A stretch of 64,000 bases of DNA. Origin: Colimorpha sp045222295 (lineage in GTDB: Bacteria; Bacteroidota; Bacteroidia; Bacteroidales; P3). Every line of letters begins with the position of its first letter. Positions within the stretch are counted from its first letter, which is position 1. The stretch lies in the NCBI GenBank assembly GCA_045222295.1, contig JBGUXP010000002.1, positions 62,001-126,000 on the forward strand, given 5' to 3'. Positions 33,073-42,570 of the stretch are shown here, piece after piece. Under the pieces are notes generated by a model that had not been told where the DNA came from, searched no databases, and was given only the letters and a program-made list of their open reading frames with translations. The position numbers and the translations under genes are program-made.

Positions 33073-34234
33073 TTTCTTCTTCCCCCTCTCCAGAGACAGG
33101 TGCGGAAGCAAACATTTCCTTCACTTTGGGCCAATAGCCCTTTCCGAGCACAATGCCACAACCCACAACAACACCGAGGAAAAGCCAGACAATAAGGGTC
33201 TTGGCACGGCTATTGGAGGGTTTCATCGGCATGGTAACAGGCTGGATGATAGCGAACACTGGAGTCTCCTTCTTCACCTTCATCTTAGCCTGCTCCAGTT
33301 GCTTTGCCATTTCCATATAAACTGTATTGGCAACGTTATATTTAGATCGAATACGTTCTTTCCCAATATTGGCTGATGTTGTGATGACATTCTGGAATCG
33401 ATCGGTCGTACCGGCCAAAGCAGCCTGATAACGGTCGGACTCCTCCTTGGCCTCCTCATAGCGGGCTTGGATATACTCCAACTCACTCTGAGACTTCTCC
33501 ACACGGAAACGGGTCACTTCTTCCTGCAACAGTTTCTGTGCCTTGATAGCCAATTCAGCCGTCTGTACAGGCTCACTGCCATTCACTCTCAAGGTGATGA
33601 ATCCCTCTTTCTTGTCAACATCAAGGGAAATAACTTGACCCATCATTTCAAGCATCTCCTGCTCGCCAAGACTCACTACTACAGGTTTTGGTTCATTGTT
33701 TGCTTGAGTTTCACCGCTGCCAGGGATTGCTATCTCTTTGGGCTTACTGCTAATTGAACTCAAAATCACACCAGGAAGCCCGATAGTATACTTCAAGATA
33801 TAGGAGAATACCGACGGTTTGTCGTAGCCTGCCAGAGCATAGTCGAACATACTGATCATGGTATCACACTTTTCATAGTGCAGTGGGGTGTGCATCATTT
33901 CCAAACGGAAAGGCACACTGTTCACAATCTGAGGATAAGAGAGCGGGGATAACTCTCCACTATTTTGTGTCATTCCGAGGTCAAATCCGGCTAGCGCAGC
34001 AAGACCGCCAAGTCCAGAGGATTTATCGTTACCCATCTGGGGCACCATAACAGTCTGTACCGAATAGGTACGTTTCATGGTAATGGCGGCCACAAGACCC
34101 AGTGCAAAGAAAATACCAAGGGTGATGAAGATTGTCTTGCGACCGGCCCACAACTGGCGCACCATAGCCATCATATCCAGCCCCTTCTCTTCCTCTTCCT
34201 GGGGATCTGTCGTTTTGTTATTGTAATCTTCCAT
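33062..34234 (-). CDS. Wzz-type polysaccharide chain-length determinant
   Basis: This 390-residue inner-membrane protein has two flanking helices (FITLGIFFALGLVAAITMK near 37 and TLIVWLFLGVVVGCGIVLG near 350). A long periplasmic coiled-coil region (VEKSQSELEYIQARYEEAKE) lies between, and PVTMPMKPSNSRA precedes the second helix. These are Wzz hallmarks without a kinase domain. It sets or supports chain length in capsule or exopolysaccharide export. It starts five bases after the SLBB export gene, so the two form an operon that depends on the promoter at 37346-37377. Confidence 0.9.
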   Translation of the reverse strand: MEDYNNKTTDPQEEEEKGLDMMAMVRQLWAGRKTIFITLGIFFALGLVAAITMKRTYSVQTVMVPQMGNDKSSGLGGLAALAGFDLGMTQNSGELSPLSYPQIVNSVPFRLEMMHTPLHYEKCDTMISMFDYALAGYDKPSVFSYILKYTIGLPGVILSSISSKPKEIAIPGSGETQANNEPKPVVVSLGEQEMLEMMGQVISLDVDKKEGFITLRVNGSEPVQTAELAIKAQKLLQEEVTRFRVEKSQSELEYIQARYEEAKEESDRYQAALAGTTDRFQNVITTSANIGKERIRSKYNVANTVYMEMAKQLEQAKMKVKKETPVFAIIQPVTMPMKPSNSRAKTLIVWLFLGVVVGCGIVLGKGYWPKVKEMFASAPVSGEGEEETTA

Positions 34235-34239
34235 TGTTA

Positions 34240-37200
34240 CTACTTTAAGCGATCAATAATCAATACCATAGACACCACCGAGACGAGCGCACTTAACGCA
34301 TTGCGGGTCTCAACGCCCCAATCAATCTTCTCCTTGGGTTTGTTTTCCTTCTCTATCTTTTCTGCATCCATACACATAGTGATGACGGCACCGGGCTCCA
34401 CTTTCGGAGTACGACGGATTCCGAGAAAGCGTCGAGTGGATTTTGACTGGTTGTTCGGATATGTGACAGTAACGCTCATACGATCGACATTCTTGGCAAA
34501 ACCACCGGCATGATGCTTCACATACCATGCAGCAGTGTGCGAACCTTGATAGATAAGGGTCTTCTGTGTCGATGAATATTCTGCCGGCACATACTGGCTC
34601 ATACGGGTACCCGTCTCACGGATAACGACAGTGTTCTCTCTACGGACAATGTTAATTACATCACCCTCCATAAGGATAGGATCATCTTTCAGATTGTGCT
34701 TGTGTTTTTTTACTCTCCTAAGATCCAAACCAATATTACCTGTATTGCGCCCTTGGGTACGCATTAGACGAGCGTATGGATCAGCATCGTCCAGCAGGCC
34801 ACCAGCCATTTTAATAATATCCCACAACTGGGTCTTGTTGTCTTCAAGCACATAGACGCCAGGATATTTCACGCGACCGTTAACCTCGACTGTACGCCCT
34901 TTGGTGAAGTTGGGGGTCATGCGCACAACGATGTGGTCATACGGTTGCAGCTGGAAATTGTCGATTTTCTTTTTGCCTTTCCTGGCCTCGACAAGGTTGT
35001 AATTATCATCGACAGTAAGAGAAATCATCTCAACTTCTACCTCTTCTTTATGCGAAACATTAATGCGGAAAACTTCCACGCGGTCATAGGCAGCGCCAAC
35101 TTCAAAACCACCGGCCATCATCAGCAGGTCGTGCAGGGTAATAGAGGCATCGTAGGTGGTACCCACGGGGTTCTTTACTGCACCACTCACACGCACCTCT
35201 CCCACATTGGTATAGGTGGTGTTATCATAGATATTGAGTTGATCACCAGGCTGAAGGAGTGTCTCGCCATCCTTATCAAGATCAACTCGGATGTACTGCC
35301 GTTTGACGGGATTGGTAAGGTCGCGACGGACGATATAGGCCACAGGAAAAACACTCTGTTTAAGTCCGTTAGCATATTCAATAGCCTGACTGACAGACAT
35401 ACGGTCATTAAGGCCAAATGTGCGGGAGAATGGCGAACGCACCTGTCCACTGACGGAGATTTGGTCCACATCGCGGAACGATGCCAGGCTTAGCACACGA
35501 ACAACATCCTTCGCCTGAAGTTGAAAACCAGCCGAGGCGCTGTTGGAATCAGGGAATGGAAGAGTAAGCACCTCCACAGTCAAGTCGGGACGAGTACGTT
35601 CCACATAGACGAAGTCAGTTCTGGCAGTATGTTTTGGACCACCGGCATACTCCAAAGCCTGACCGAGGGTCATACGGTCATTGAGACCGAAGGTGCGGGT
35701 AAAGGGATGGCGAACCTCTCCGCTGACAGAGATACTCCATTTCTCCAGGTAGCTATCCTGGGCAAGTACGGTAACTGCATCACGAGCCTGAAGACGGAAG
35801 TCGGGATTGCCATTCTCACCCGGGAAGGGAATAGTAAGGAATTCGACAGTCTCGTCCGGGCTGGTACGCTCAACTATGACATAATCCTTGCGAGCTGTAT
35901 ACTTGAGTTGTACCTTCTCGAGAAGTCCGAGGAGGCTGCTGTTTTGATCAAGATCGAAGGTTCCGCCGTAAAAGACATCGCCACGAATGGAAACATAATT
36001 TTCCATAGGACGGTTGGAAGTCTTAATTCGAACGACATCGCCTCCTTCAAGTATCACCTTGGTTTTCCCTGAGACCACATCATCAAGATTGTACTCCAGA
36101 TACTTCAACTCATCGTTTTGACGGCGTTCAATTTGGATAAACTCGGGATAGACATCATAGGTAAGTCCACCGGCATACTGGATAAGGTCTTTCAGGCTTT
36201 CCCCTTCAATCATTTCATAACGCATCGGACGACGGACGGCACCCTCGATACGTACAATATTGTTAGCCACAGGAACAAAGATAACATCGTTGTTCTGGAG
36301 GTCGAACAAAACATTTTGTACGTTACCCGTCATGTATTGGTATAAATCGAGGCGGTCGGTTTTTCCCGCACGGGAACGCTGAATATTACGGATAGATCCA
36401 ATAGCCGTCGGGCCACCGGCAGCTGCCAAAGCGTTAAAGGCAGTGTTGAGGGCACTGAGGGTAAAGCCTCCCTGCACACCGACCTCTCCATATATGCTAA
36501 CCCTAACGGTACGAGCCGTAGTAATGGTGACAGCTATCTGGTCAGGACGGAAAGCATAGTGCTGACCCAACTTACTCTGGATGGCCGCACGTCCCTGGGC
36601 TAACGTCATGCCCTTAAGGAATATCTTGGTGGAGCCAGCAGGCTGAATGGATCCATCCGCACCAATGCGCTGATGAATCTCTGTCTGGGAGGAACCAAAG
36701 ATGGAAATATGTATTTCATCGCCCTCTCCTAGCACGTATGTATCAGGAGCCTGAGCACCGTCGGTAGTACGAAATACATCCATCGAGGTGCCGGTAAACA
36801 GAGCATGCCCATAAATATTATCACCAGCCGTAGTTGAGACATGATTTTCCTTGAGAGCCGCCTCAAGAGCCGCTTCCGCAGCTGCCTCGCCAATAGTGGT
36901 TTGCGGAATTTCCTCGGAACTTGCAGTGACGGTAGTTTCTCCACCACCAGCAGGGACGATGCCAGACCCGCCCTCTCCTGGATTAGTAGCAGAAACTGTC
37001 CCTACCTCTCCAGCATTAGAGGTGCTTCCATTATTGTTGTCCTTTCTTTCTTTGTCTGCTTTCTCGGCCTGCATCTGATTTAAGATAGCAGTGACACGGC
37101 CTTGATAGTTGGCGTACTCAGTGGGGGGAATATTATCCACATCAATGCCGTTTTCAAGAAGACGGGTACGTACCTCAGCCTCGTTAAGACCGCGTTTCTG

Positions 37201-37299
37201 CAATTCTGCTCGGGCCATTGCCATCATGCTGGGAGTTTGGGCCATTGCAACCACGGGAAGGGCTGCAAAAAGCATCAAAGCAAATAAAATCTTCTTCAT
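34240..37299 (-). CDS. SLBB-domain polysaccharide export outer-membrane protein (Wza-like)
   Basis: This 1019-residue protein has a signal peptide (MKKILFALMLFAALPVVAMA) and an N-terminal Gly/Glu-rich segment. A polysaccharide-export domain (YVLGEGDEIHISIFGSSQ near 190) is followed by six or so SLBB domains. Two of these are near-duplicate units around QISVSGQVRSPFSRTFGLNDRM (about 535 and 620). It ends with a membrane-proximal tail (LSALVSVVSMVLIIDRLK). It is much longer than classic Wza (about 380), as is common for Bacteroidetes multi-SLBB exporters. It probably forms the outer-membrane export channel working with Wzz. Confidence 0.9.
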   Translation of the reverse strand: MKKILFALMLFAALPVVAMAQTPSMMAMARAELQKRGLNEAEVRTRLLENGIDVDNIPPTEYANYQGRVTAILNQMQAEKADKERKDNNNGSTSNAGEVGTVSATNPGEGGSGIVPAGGGETTVTASSEEIPQTTIGEAAAEAALEAALKENHVSTTAGDNIYGHALFTGTSMDVFRTTDGAQAPDTYVLGEGDEIHISIFGSSQTEIHQRIGADGSIQPAGSTKIFLKGMTLAQGRAAIQSKLGQHYAFRPDQIAVTITTARTVRVSIYGEVGVQGGFTLSALNTAFNALAAAGGPTAIGSIRNIQRSRAGKTDRLDLYQYMTGNVQNVLFDLQNNDVIFVPVANNIVRIEGAVRRPMRYEMIEGESLKDLIQYAGGLTYDVYPEFIQIERRQNDELKYLEYNLDDVVSGKTKVILEGGDVVRIKTSNRPMENYVSIRGDVFYGGTFDLDQNSSLLGLLEKVQLKYTARKDYVIVERTSPDETVEFLTIPFPGENGNPDFRLQARDAVTVLAQDSYLEKWSISVSGEVRHPFTRTFGLNDRMTLGQALEYAGGPKHTARTDFVYVERTRPDLTVEVLTLPFPDSNSASAGFQLQAKDVVRVLSLASFRDVDQISVSGQVRSPFSRTFGLNDRMSVSQAIEYANGLKQSVFPVAYIVRRDLTNPVKRQYIRVDLDKDGETLLQPGDQLNIYDNTTYTNVGEVRVSGAVKNPVGTTYDASITLHDLLMMAGGFEVGAAYDRVEVFRINVSHKEEVEVEMISLTVDDNYNLVEARKGKKKIDNFQLQPYDHIVVRMTPNFTKGRTVEVNGRVKYPGVYVLEDNKTQLWDIIKMAGGLLDDADPYARLMRTQGRNTGNIGLDLRRVKKHKHNLKDDPILMEGDVINIVRRENTVVIRETGTRMSQYVPAEYSSTQKTLIYQGSHTAAWYVKHHAGGFAKNVDRMSVTVTYPNNQSKSTRRFLGIRRTPKVEPGAVITMCMDAEKIEKENKPKEKIDWGVETRNALSALVSVVSMVLIIDRLK

Positions 37300-37345
37300 A
37301 AGTTGTTATTCTTTTATTAATATTATTTCCAATAATTTGAATTTG

Positions 37346-37377
37346 CAAAAGTACGACTTTTTCCTCATATACACAAA
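37346..37377 (-). promoter_or_regulatory. Bacteroidetes-type promoter for the SLBB-Wzz operon
   Basis: On the minus strand TTTG (37377-37374), a 20-base spacer and TACTTTTG (37353-37346), about 47 bases before the SLBB start. Confidence 0.75.
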
Positions 37378-37503
37378 AAAAATGACTTCTTTGTCTTCCC
37401 TACTCGACCAAAACCTTGAATTGCTGCAAGTTCCCCCCCCCAATAATCTTTTTTACAAAGAAAACGCAATGAAGCTTTCTGTCGGAAGAGTTATCCTCAG
37501 AGC

Positions 37504-37602
37504 CTATTTATCATACTTTTCCTCGAATAGAAACCTCCTCGCCGCTCGGGAGAGTGTAGCATATTCCATCAGCCGCTCCCCTATCTCCTCTGGAATTGTC
37601 AT
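37504..37602 (-). CDS. Short ORF after the lipoprotein gene (32 residues)
   Basis: MTIPEEIGERLMEYA followed by TLSRAARRFLFEEKYDK starts three bases after the lipoprotein stop and reads like a genuine helical protein. It may be a small protein or the stub of a truncated gene. The rest of the gap (37300-37605) holds the SLBB promoter and a run of nine or more C. Confidence 0.35.
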   Translation of the reverse strand: MTIPEEIGERLMEYATLSRAARRFLFEEKYDK

Positions 37603-37605
37603 ATT

Positions 37606-38304
37606 TTATTTCGATGTTTGCTCTGACACACTGACAATGGAACAATCATCCACATAGATTGTCGTTCCCTGATAGCTGTTGATGCCAAAGACAAAGTAGT
37701 TGGCGGTGGGAGGCACTGTGATGGTTTCGTCGAAAGTCTGCCAAACGTCCAGTTCATGCGGGAAATAGGTCAGGCCATAGCCTCCACCGCGGATGATATA
37801 GTACTCTGCGTCGCTGTAGAACGCATGCAATTCGTCGGCAGAGAGGTTGGAGGCGGCAGCCTTACGGGTCCTGAAGTAGCAATAGGTTCGGGCACCTTTC
37901 GACTTCCATTGCTCAATGTAATAGCTGAATCTGATTCTTATTTTCTGGCCGGGAGTCACTGGGATGAGCTGCTCCAGACGTGCCGTGTTGCCCGATTCTT
38001 CCGACATCATCTTCGCCGACAGAGTACCTTCAGAGACAATTGTACTGTCCCTTCTGACAAATCCATTGTTTGACACTGACCACCCCTCGGGCTTTGCCAC
38101 CACTGACGAATCCCATATTTCCAATCCTCCATTCATCAGCAGGTTCTGCACTTCAGAAACATCCGGGACCTCACCCCCACCATCGTTATTGATTACAGAA
38201 TCGTTAATATTTGTATTGTCGTCATACTCATCACGGGCACAACCCACCACTGCCAAGCAAACACCTAGCGCCACATTGAGGAAATATAACTTTAACCTAT
38301 TCAT
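37606..38304 (-). CDS. Lipoprotein with carbohydrate-binding-like domain
   Basis: This 232-residue protein has a lipoprotein signal (NVALGVCLAVVGC, cysteine near 22), an acidic Asn/Asp linker and a jelly-roll-like domain (about 55-228). Its pattern (LLMNGGLEIWD ... GWSVSNNG ... GKKIRIRFSYY-like core ... NYFVFGINSYQGTTIYVDDCSI) resembles CBM4/9-type modules. A surface glycan-binding role is inferred. Unexpectedly, its start overlaps the stop of the OB-like gene (ATGA), placing an exported protein at the end of an otherwise cytosolic DUF488 operon. Confidence 0.75.
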   Translation of the reverse strand: MNRLKLYFLNVALGVCLAVVGCARDEYDDNTNINDSVINNDGGGEVPDVSEVQNLLMNGGLEIWDSSVVAKPEGWSVSNNGFVRRDSTIVSEGTLSAKMMSEESGNTARLEQLIPVTPGQKIRIRFSYYIEQWKSKGARTYCYFRTRKAAASNLSADELHAFYSDAEYYIIRGGGYGLTYFPHELDVWQTFDETITVPPTANYFVFGINSYQGTTIYVDDCSIVSVSEQTSK

Positions 38305-39665
38305 GGAGTGGATATTTCGGTTTGAGATGAAGAATCATTATTGCATTTGCGGATTACAATTGAGGCATCTTTCTGTTTGGGTATGCAATAGGAAGAATAA
38401 AGTTCCTCGTTTTCTTCTTTGAAAGTTTTTCTGTCGAACTGCATTATCGTTCTTGCGGGATTATAGTTGACACAATATCTTTCCGTTGCATATCTGTCCA
38501 AATTCCTTCCCTCCATCTGCCGCAGAATCTGAGAACGGAGCTTTTGAATTTTTTCTTCTATTCTGGCTTTTTCTGCCAGGAGGTTGTCTAACTCCTGCTC
38601 ATAGCAATCGAACCAATCCTTGAATTGTTTAATAGTCGCTTCGTCAGCTGCAGGCATCACAATATGGTACTTTCCTGTGACATCGTCATAGCTCACGATG
38701 CAGGTCGACAAAAAGGTATGGAATTGTGCCATCATGGCTTCCGCCACTTCTTTTGACAGAATCAACTCTTCCTGACCCTGGAATGTTTTCGAGAGCTTCA
38801 ATGAGTGCATCGGGATGGCTGTATTCTCATAAGTATTGCCAGACCTCACGAGTTTGCAGTCAATCCCCTTCAATGCCTCTCTTACAAGTATGGCGACATG
38901 TGTGGGCTCATATGGGGTTCCATTATCTTCAAACCCGTCCTTTGTTGGGCTATTGGGCTCTGGCATCGATACCGTTATGGGTTCTATCGAAGCCTTTTCC
39001 TCCTCGCTTTTTCCCTGTATCAAACAACCTGACAGCTGCAGATAGCAACGCTCTTCATCGTCCGAATCCTCCGGTTTCCACCAGTGTGCCAGCGAGAGGC
39101 GTATCAACGAGCCCGTCTCAATCGTATCCAACGGTTCCTCTGTTCCAACAAACGAGATGGTATAACCATACATGTTGGTCATGTTGTTGTAGCGGTATTT
39201 CCATCGTCCACGACTGTCATAATACCCCAGCAACCTATTGTCGTTAATCCAGAAACAAGTACTATAAGCCGGCACATCATCCTTCGAGATGTACAACTTG
39301 TCCATATCTGTCAGCTTCAGCTTGCCATCGAACACCGTAAACAGGGAGCCACGGAAAAGTGGAATATTGGAACTCTCAAGCACAGAGGCAAATCGGTTGA
39401 CCGACATATTTGGTGCATCAACTTTGTCTATCTTCTCACGTCGTGTTACATTGGCATCCTCGGTATGCGGGTTGGGACGTCGCTGGCTTAGGTAATAATC
39501 TATATCCCAGATGTCCCAAATCTCGTAAGGGCAGGTCTCAGCCATCTCGTGTCCTCCGTTGGCCGTGAGAAGTCGCACCGAACGGTAAGCGTCTACATCC
39601 ACACCTCCGACACATACATAGCCATTGGCCATCCTCGTCCTTGAAACAATAATAACGCGCGACAT
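38301..39665 (-). CDS. Dual-OB-like domain protein with C-terminal coiled coil
   Basis: This 454-residue protein starts MSRVIIVSRTRMANGYVCVGG, then VDVDAYRSVRLLTANG. It has two beta-rich halves (about 1-130 and 140-270) that look like paired OB folds, a linker, and a Glu/Lys coiled coil (LDNLLAEKARIEEKIQKLRS, near 375). The OB reading is an inference from pattern; such folds bind nucleic acids or nucleotides. It starts within the stop of the second DUF488 gene (TAATG) and overlaps the lipoprotein gene, so four genes are coupled. Confidence 0.6.
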   Translation of the reverse strand: MSRVIIVSRTRMANGYVCVGGVDVDAYRSVRLLTANGGHEMAETCPYEIWDIWDIDYYLSQRRPNPHTEDANVTRREKIDKVDAPNMSVNRFASVLESSNIPLFRGSLFTVFDGKLKLTDMDKLYISKDDVPAYSTCFWINDNRLLGYYDSRGRWKYRYNNMTNMYGYTISFVGTEEPLDTIETGSLIRLSLAHWWKPEDSDDEERCYLQLSGCLIQGKSEEEKASIEPITVSMPEPNSPTKDGFEDNGTPYEPTHVAILVREALKGIDCKLVRSGNTYENTAIPMHSLKLSKTFQGQEELILSKEVAEAMMAQFHTFLSTCIVSYDDVTGKYHIVMPAADEATIKQFKDWFDCYEQELDNLLAEKARIEEKIQKLRSQILRQMEGRNLDRYATERYCVNYNPARTIMQFDRKTFKEENEELYSSYCIPKQKDASIVIRKCNNDSSSQTEISTP

Positions 39666-40144
39666 TATAAATGAGTTATTTTGAAACCAAACAATTTGTA
39701 CAACTTGTCGACCACAATTGATCGATGGCAGGCGTAGGGCGACTCTTCAACACAGAAGAAGACCACCCTTTGGGCATTCATCTCTGTGAGCATATCAACC
39801 AAAGCCCGAAAGTCGTAGTCTCTAACATGTTCCTTGTAGCCATTGACGAACACCTCCCCCAGCCGTGTGCGGTCTTTCTTCTGGATGCCGTTTAGTTTGT
39901 CGGCCTCCTTCTGCTTCTCGCGGATTTCCTTTGTCGGGGAAAGATCTTTCAGATAAGTATAGCTGATGTTCATTTCAGCGAGTCGACTCTGCAGACGCTG
40001 GCTGTTAACGAAGGAATACTGGCTTCCTCGCACCCCACGCCTCTGCCGAATATCACAGAAAGTGTCGATACAATTCTCGACCAACTTACTAAAGAACTGC
40101 TGCTCTGTGGAGTTGTAAACCCCAAGGGTGAAAAACTCCATCAC
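39665..40144 (-). CDS. DUF488 family protein (second copy)
   Basis: This 159-residue DUF488 protein carries the family C-terminal motif CVEESPYACHRSIVVDKLY (cysteine pair with CHR, near 132-150) and an N-terminal TLGVYNSTEQQFFSKLVEN. Function is not established. The conserved Cys/His/Arg set suggests an enzymatic or metal site. It overlaps the first DUF488 gene by four bases and the OB-like gene by one base. The two DUF488 proteins differ enough to be specialised partners rather than a recent duplication. Confidence 0.8.
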   Translation of the reverse strand: MMEFFTLGVYNSTEQQFFSKLVENCIDTFCDIRQRRGVRGSQYSFVNSQRLQSRLAEMNISYTYLKDLSPTKEIREKQKEADKLNGIQKKDRTRLGEVFVNGYKEHVRDYDFRALVDMLTEMNAQRVVFFCVEESPYACHRSIVVDKLYKLFGFKITHL

Positions 40145-40683
40145 TCGTAGGTTTTTCGTGACATAAAGGTTTCTTCACCAAAGAGCGTCATGGTGCCGAG
40201 CCCTTTGGTCACGATGACCATCACCGTTTCCTGCGACTGACTTTTGCCGATGCCGATGATGTGGTTCATGGAGATGTCGTGCTTGAGTAGCTCCTGCCCG
40301 ATGAGCTTGCTCCGGTGGCATTTCTCAGGTTCCGACTCGCTGCACATGACGGCCACTTTCAGTCCCTTCTCAGCCGCCACCAGCAATCGGGCGAGCCCCT
40401 CCTGGAAAAACGGTTTCTCGCGAACCTTGGCGTAATCAATATGCCCATCGGTGTAGCATGAGGTGTCGCTCGGCAGCCCTCCGATGCTGTCGCCCATATA
40501 GACGTAAACAAAACCCTTCTTTTGCAGCAGCGCCCGCAGCGCCTCCTGATTGAACGAAGGGTTCCATTTCGAGTAGGGCTTGGTACGCACGTCGATAAGA
40601 TACTGGATGCCGAACGACCGCAGTTCCTGCTCAAACTCCTCGAAACTCTTGTTCCCGTGTCCTATGGAGTAGATGGTAGACAT
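40141..40683 (-). CDS. DUF488 domain protein (first copy)
   Basis: This 180-residue protein has the classic start YSIGHGNKSFEEFEQEL, then LIDVRTKPYSKWNPSFNQ and CSESEPEKCHRSKLIGQEL (near 115-133). These are all DUF488 hallmarks. It is the first gene of a four-gene coupled operon (DUF488, DUF488, OB-like, lipoprotein). The 282-base region upstream has no perfect consensus promoter. Confidence 0.85.
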   Translation of the reverse strand: MSTIYSIGHGNKSFEEFEQELRSFGIQYLIDVRTKPYSKWNPSFNQEALRALLQKKGFVYVYMGDSIGGLPSDTSCYTDGHIDYAKVREKPFFQEGLARLLVAAEKGLKVAVMCSESEPEKCHRSKLIGQELLKHDISMNHIIGIGKSQSQETVMVIVTKGLGTMTLFGEETFMSRKTYE

Positions 40684-40965
40684 GCCTTTAATAATACTGA
40701 TTTTATTGTCAATAACGTCACATTTGCTGAATTATTGCGCATCGAAGAATCAAAAAAAACGCTCAGTCACATGTAACATTTCGCCTCCCGTCCATACTTT
40801 AAAAGCAGAAAACACAAAAACCACAGTATATGGTATACATCATTCATAATCGCCTCATCTGTATTCTCTACACCGACAGAGATATCACTTCACCTTGGCG
40901 ACGTCTATTCCTCCCCAGTGTCCGAAATGAGCACATTTGGCCGACGATGGTAATACGCTTGTAAA

Positions 40966-41187
40966 ATGAAATCAATTTGGACTTTTGCCACAATATCATT
41001 AGTAGCCATACTATTGCTAATAGTGTGGTCGCTAATTCTCGCCTGGCCAATGCAACTGCTTTGGAACTGGCTGGTACCAACCATCTTCGGTCTTAGAAAG
41101 ATAACATTCCTCCAAGCCTTCGAACTAAAACTCTTGCTCGGACTGACATTCGGAAGAGTCTCGTTTAATGAAACTCGCAAAGAATAA
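40966..41187 (+). CDS. Small membrane protein (73 residues)
   Basis: I do not recognise this protein. It has one or two hydrophobic segments (ISLVAILLLIVWSLILAW and WNWLVPTIFG) and a basic tail. It is followed after 14 bases by another plus-strand gene of unknown function, and both sit in a patch of small orphan genes. Confidence 0.5.
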   Translation: MKSIWTFATISLVAILLLIVWSLILAWPMQLLWNWLVPTIFGLRKITFLQAFELKLLLGLTFGRVSFNETRKE

Positions 41188-41201
41188 AACAGGTTATTAT
41201 C

Positions 41202-41582
41202 ATGACTGATATTGAGAAAAAAGACAATCAGACAATTGACAATCTGGTAGAGCAGATGAAGCCTCTGATTGAGCAGATGAAGCATATCCACGACATGGCC
41301 GTTGTCGCCTACATGCCATTGGTGGATGACCTATGCAGTCGGAAAGCCACACAAAACGAAGTTGGATGGATGCTCGACTGGTTGCTGATGTATGCCGGTG
41401 ACGATCGGATGTTGGAACTATACAAACGTGTGTGCCGGAAATACTGGCGAATTTATCCCGACTCCATTGCCTTCTATATCATGGGGTATCGCAAAGAGTA
41501 CGACCCGGAAAGCCTGATAGGCACAGAGTATGAGCACCTATTGCATGAGAACGATTTTGATGAAAAACAAAAAAATCATTGA
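41202..41582 (+). CDS. Hypothetical protein (126 residues)
   Basis: I do not recognise this protein. It is charged and helical, with an N-terminal NLVEQMKPLIEQMKHIHDMA, then GWMLDWLLMYAGDDRMLELYK and a Tyr-rich IYPDSIAFYIMGYRKEY. The last seven bases overlap the convergent gene at 41576. Together with the small membrane gene before it, it could be a two-gene cassette. Confidence 0.55.
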   Translation: MTDIEKKDNQTIDNLVEQMKPLIEQMKHIHDMAVVAYMPLVDDLCSRKATQNEVGWMLDWLLMYAGDDRMLELYKRVCRKYWRIYPDSIAFYIMGYRKEYDPESLIGTEYEHLLHENDFDEKQKNH

Positions 41583-41950
41583 CTACCAGCACCCTTCTTC
41601 TCCAATGCCTCAATAAACGCCTTCAGCTTCTCCATGCTCATGTGCGAGTCCGCCTGACGAGACAGCTCTGCTTGCTGCTCGTCGGTCGGTTTCTTCCATC
41701 GGAAGATATTAATAAAGCCCTCATGTCTATCAGGATCCACCGACACAATAACATTCTCATCCACCCCGTAGCCCATTCCATCATCCACAAGAATCCGCGG
41801 ATAGACATCCATCAGTGGATCCTTCATGTCAAACGAAAATGTATCACCATCTACTTTTCCTCCCAATGCCATCAGCACCTCTCGGAGGTTCATTTTATAC
41901 TCCGGCCAGCCTTGAAAGTCGTAATAGACTATGTCTTCGATTCTGTTCAT
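41576..41950 (-). CDS. Hypothetical protein (124 residues)
   Basis: From the ATG at 41950 (MNRIEDIVYYDFQGWPEYKM) this is an acidic protein with FINIFRWKKPTDEQQAEL and a C-terminal helix. An upstream in-frame ATG at 42058 overlaps the previous gene and is unlikely. The acidic, compact character resembles immunity proteins of toxin systems, but no toxin is nearby and I would not assign that. Confidence 0.55.
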   Translation of the reverse strand: MNRIEDIVYYDFQGWPEYKMNLREVLMALGGKVDGDTFSFDMKDPLMDVYPRILVDDGMGYGVDENVIVSVDPDRHEGFINIFRWKKPTDEQQAELSRQADSHMSMEKLKAFIEALEKKGAGSQ

Positions 41951-41966
41951 ATTACTACTATTTTCA

Positions 41967-42302
41967 TTATTTCTTTGCCTTCTCAACCAAATAATCATAG
42001 AAAGCATCGATATCGCTGATATTGTACTCTTTGTCATCAATCCAATATCTCGCCTCATTTATTGGTGCTTCATCCAACCACCAGGACAGCTCGTTCCCTA
42101 CCCCTTCGATGTCCTCAACACCGAACATCATATTGAACGCATCGTAAACCACCTCCCACAGCGGTGATATGTAAAACGGTATGTGCAGCCCTTGATCATC
42201 ATCCCAGATCAGCTCAAATGCTTTGTGCAAGTTGTCTTCCTTTTCCTGCGCTCTTCTGATGGCTGCAATGAAATCCTTAAATCGTTCTCTTGTTGGTGTC
42301 AT
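41967..42302 (-). CDS. Hypothetical acidic protein (111 residues)
   Basis: I do not recognise this protein. The start MTPTRERFKDFIAAIRRAQEKEDNL is followed by an aromatic, acidic body (YDAFNMMFGVEDIEGVGNE, WWLDEAPINEARYWIDDKEY). It ends 16 bases before the next minus-strand gene, and the two probably form an operon. Confidence 0.55.
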   Translation of the reverse strand: MTPTRERFKDFIAAIRRAQEKEDNLHKAFELIWDDDQGLHIPFYISPLWEVVYDAFNMMFGVEDIEGVGNELSWWLDEAPINEARYWIDDKEYNISDIDAFYDYLVEKAKK

Positions 42303-42525
42303 ACTATAATTCGTTTAATTGTTCATCACTATAGTATGTGCATAACCGGAAATGTTACATCTTAACATTAACTTTTTTATTCCCTCAACTCAATAAGACA
42401 ACGAAAGGCTTCCGCATCTGCGAAAGCCCCGATTTAACATTTAACAATTTAACATTTCAACCGACCGATGATGGCCGATGACACCGCTTCAGACACAGTG
42501 TCGCTTCCGTGCCACAGAGCCTTCC

Positions 42526-42570
42526 ACTCCCACAGAGACCGGCTCCTTATCATTCGCCAGTCTCTCTATC
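42526..42570. repeat. 16-kb-spaced repeat, left copy (R5a)
   Basis: The unit CACAGAGACCGGCTCC runs to GCCAGTCTCT. Its stem AGAGAC-GGC / GCC-GTCTCT is preserved in the right copy at 58791-58834 although the loop differs. It overlaps the last codon of the gene that ends at 42566. Confidence 0.65.

Noticed and set aside
40830..40964. A 44-codon frame (MVYIIHNRLICILYTD...) one base before the small membrane gene
   Set aside because: The layout would fit a small upstream gene, but the translation shows no family feature and the start context is ordinary. Undecided and left out of the gene list.
41576..42302. Immunity genes of a polymorphic toxin
   Set aside because: The proteins are small and acidic, but no toxin or secretion-linked gene is adjacent.
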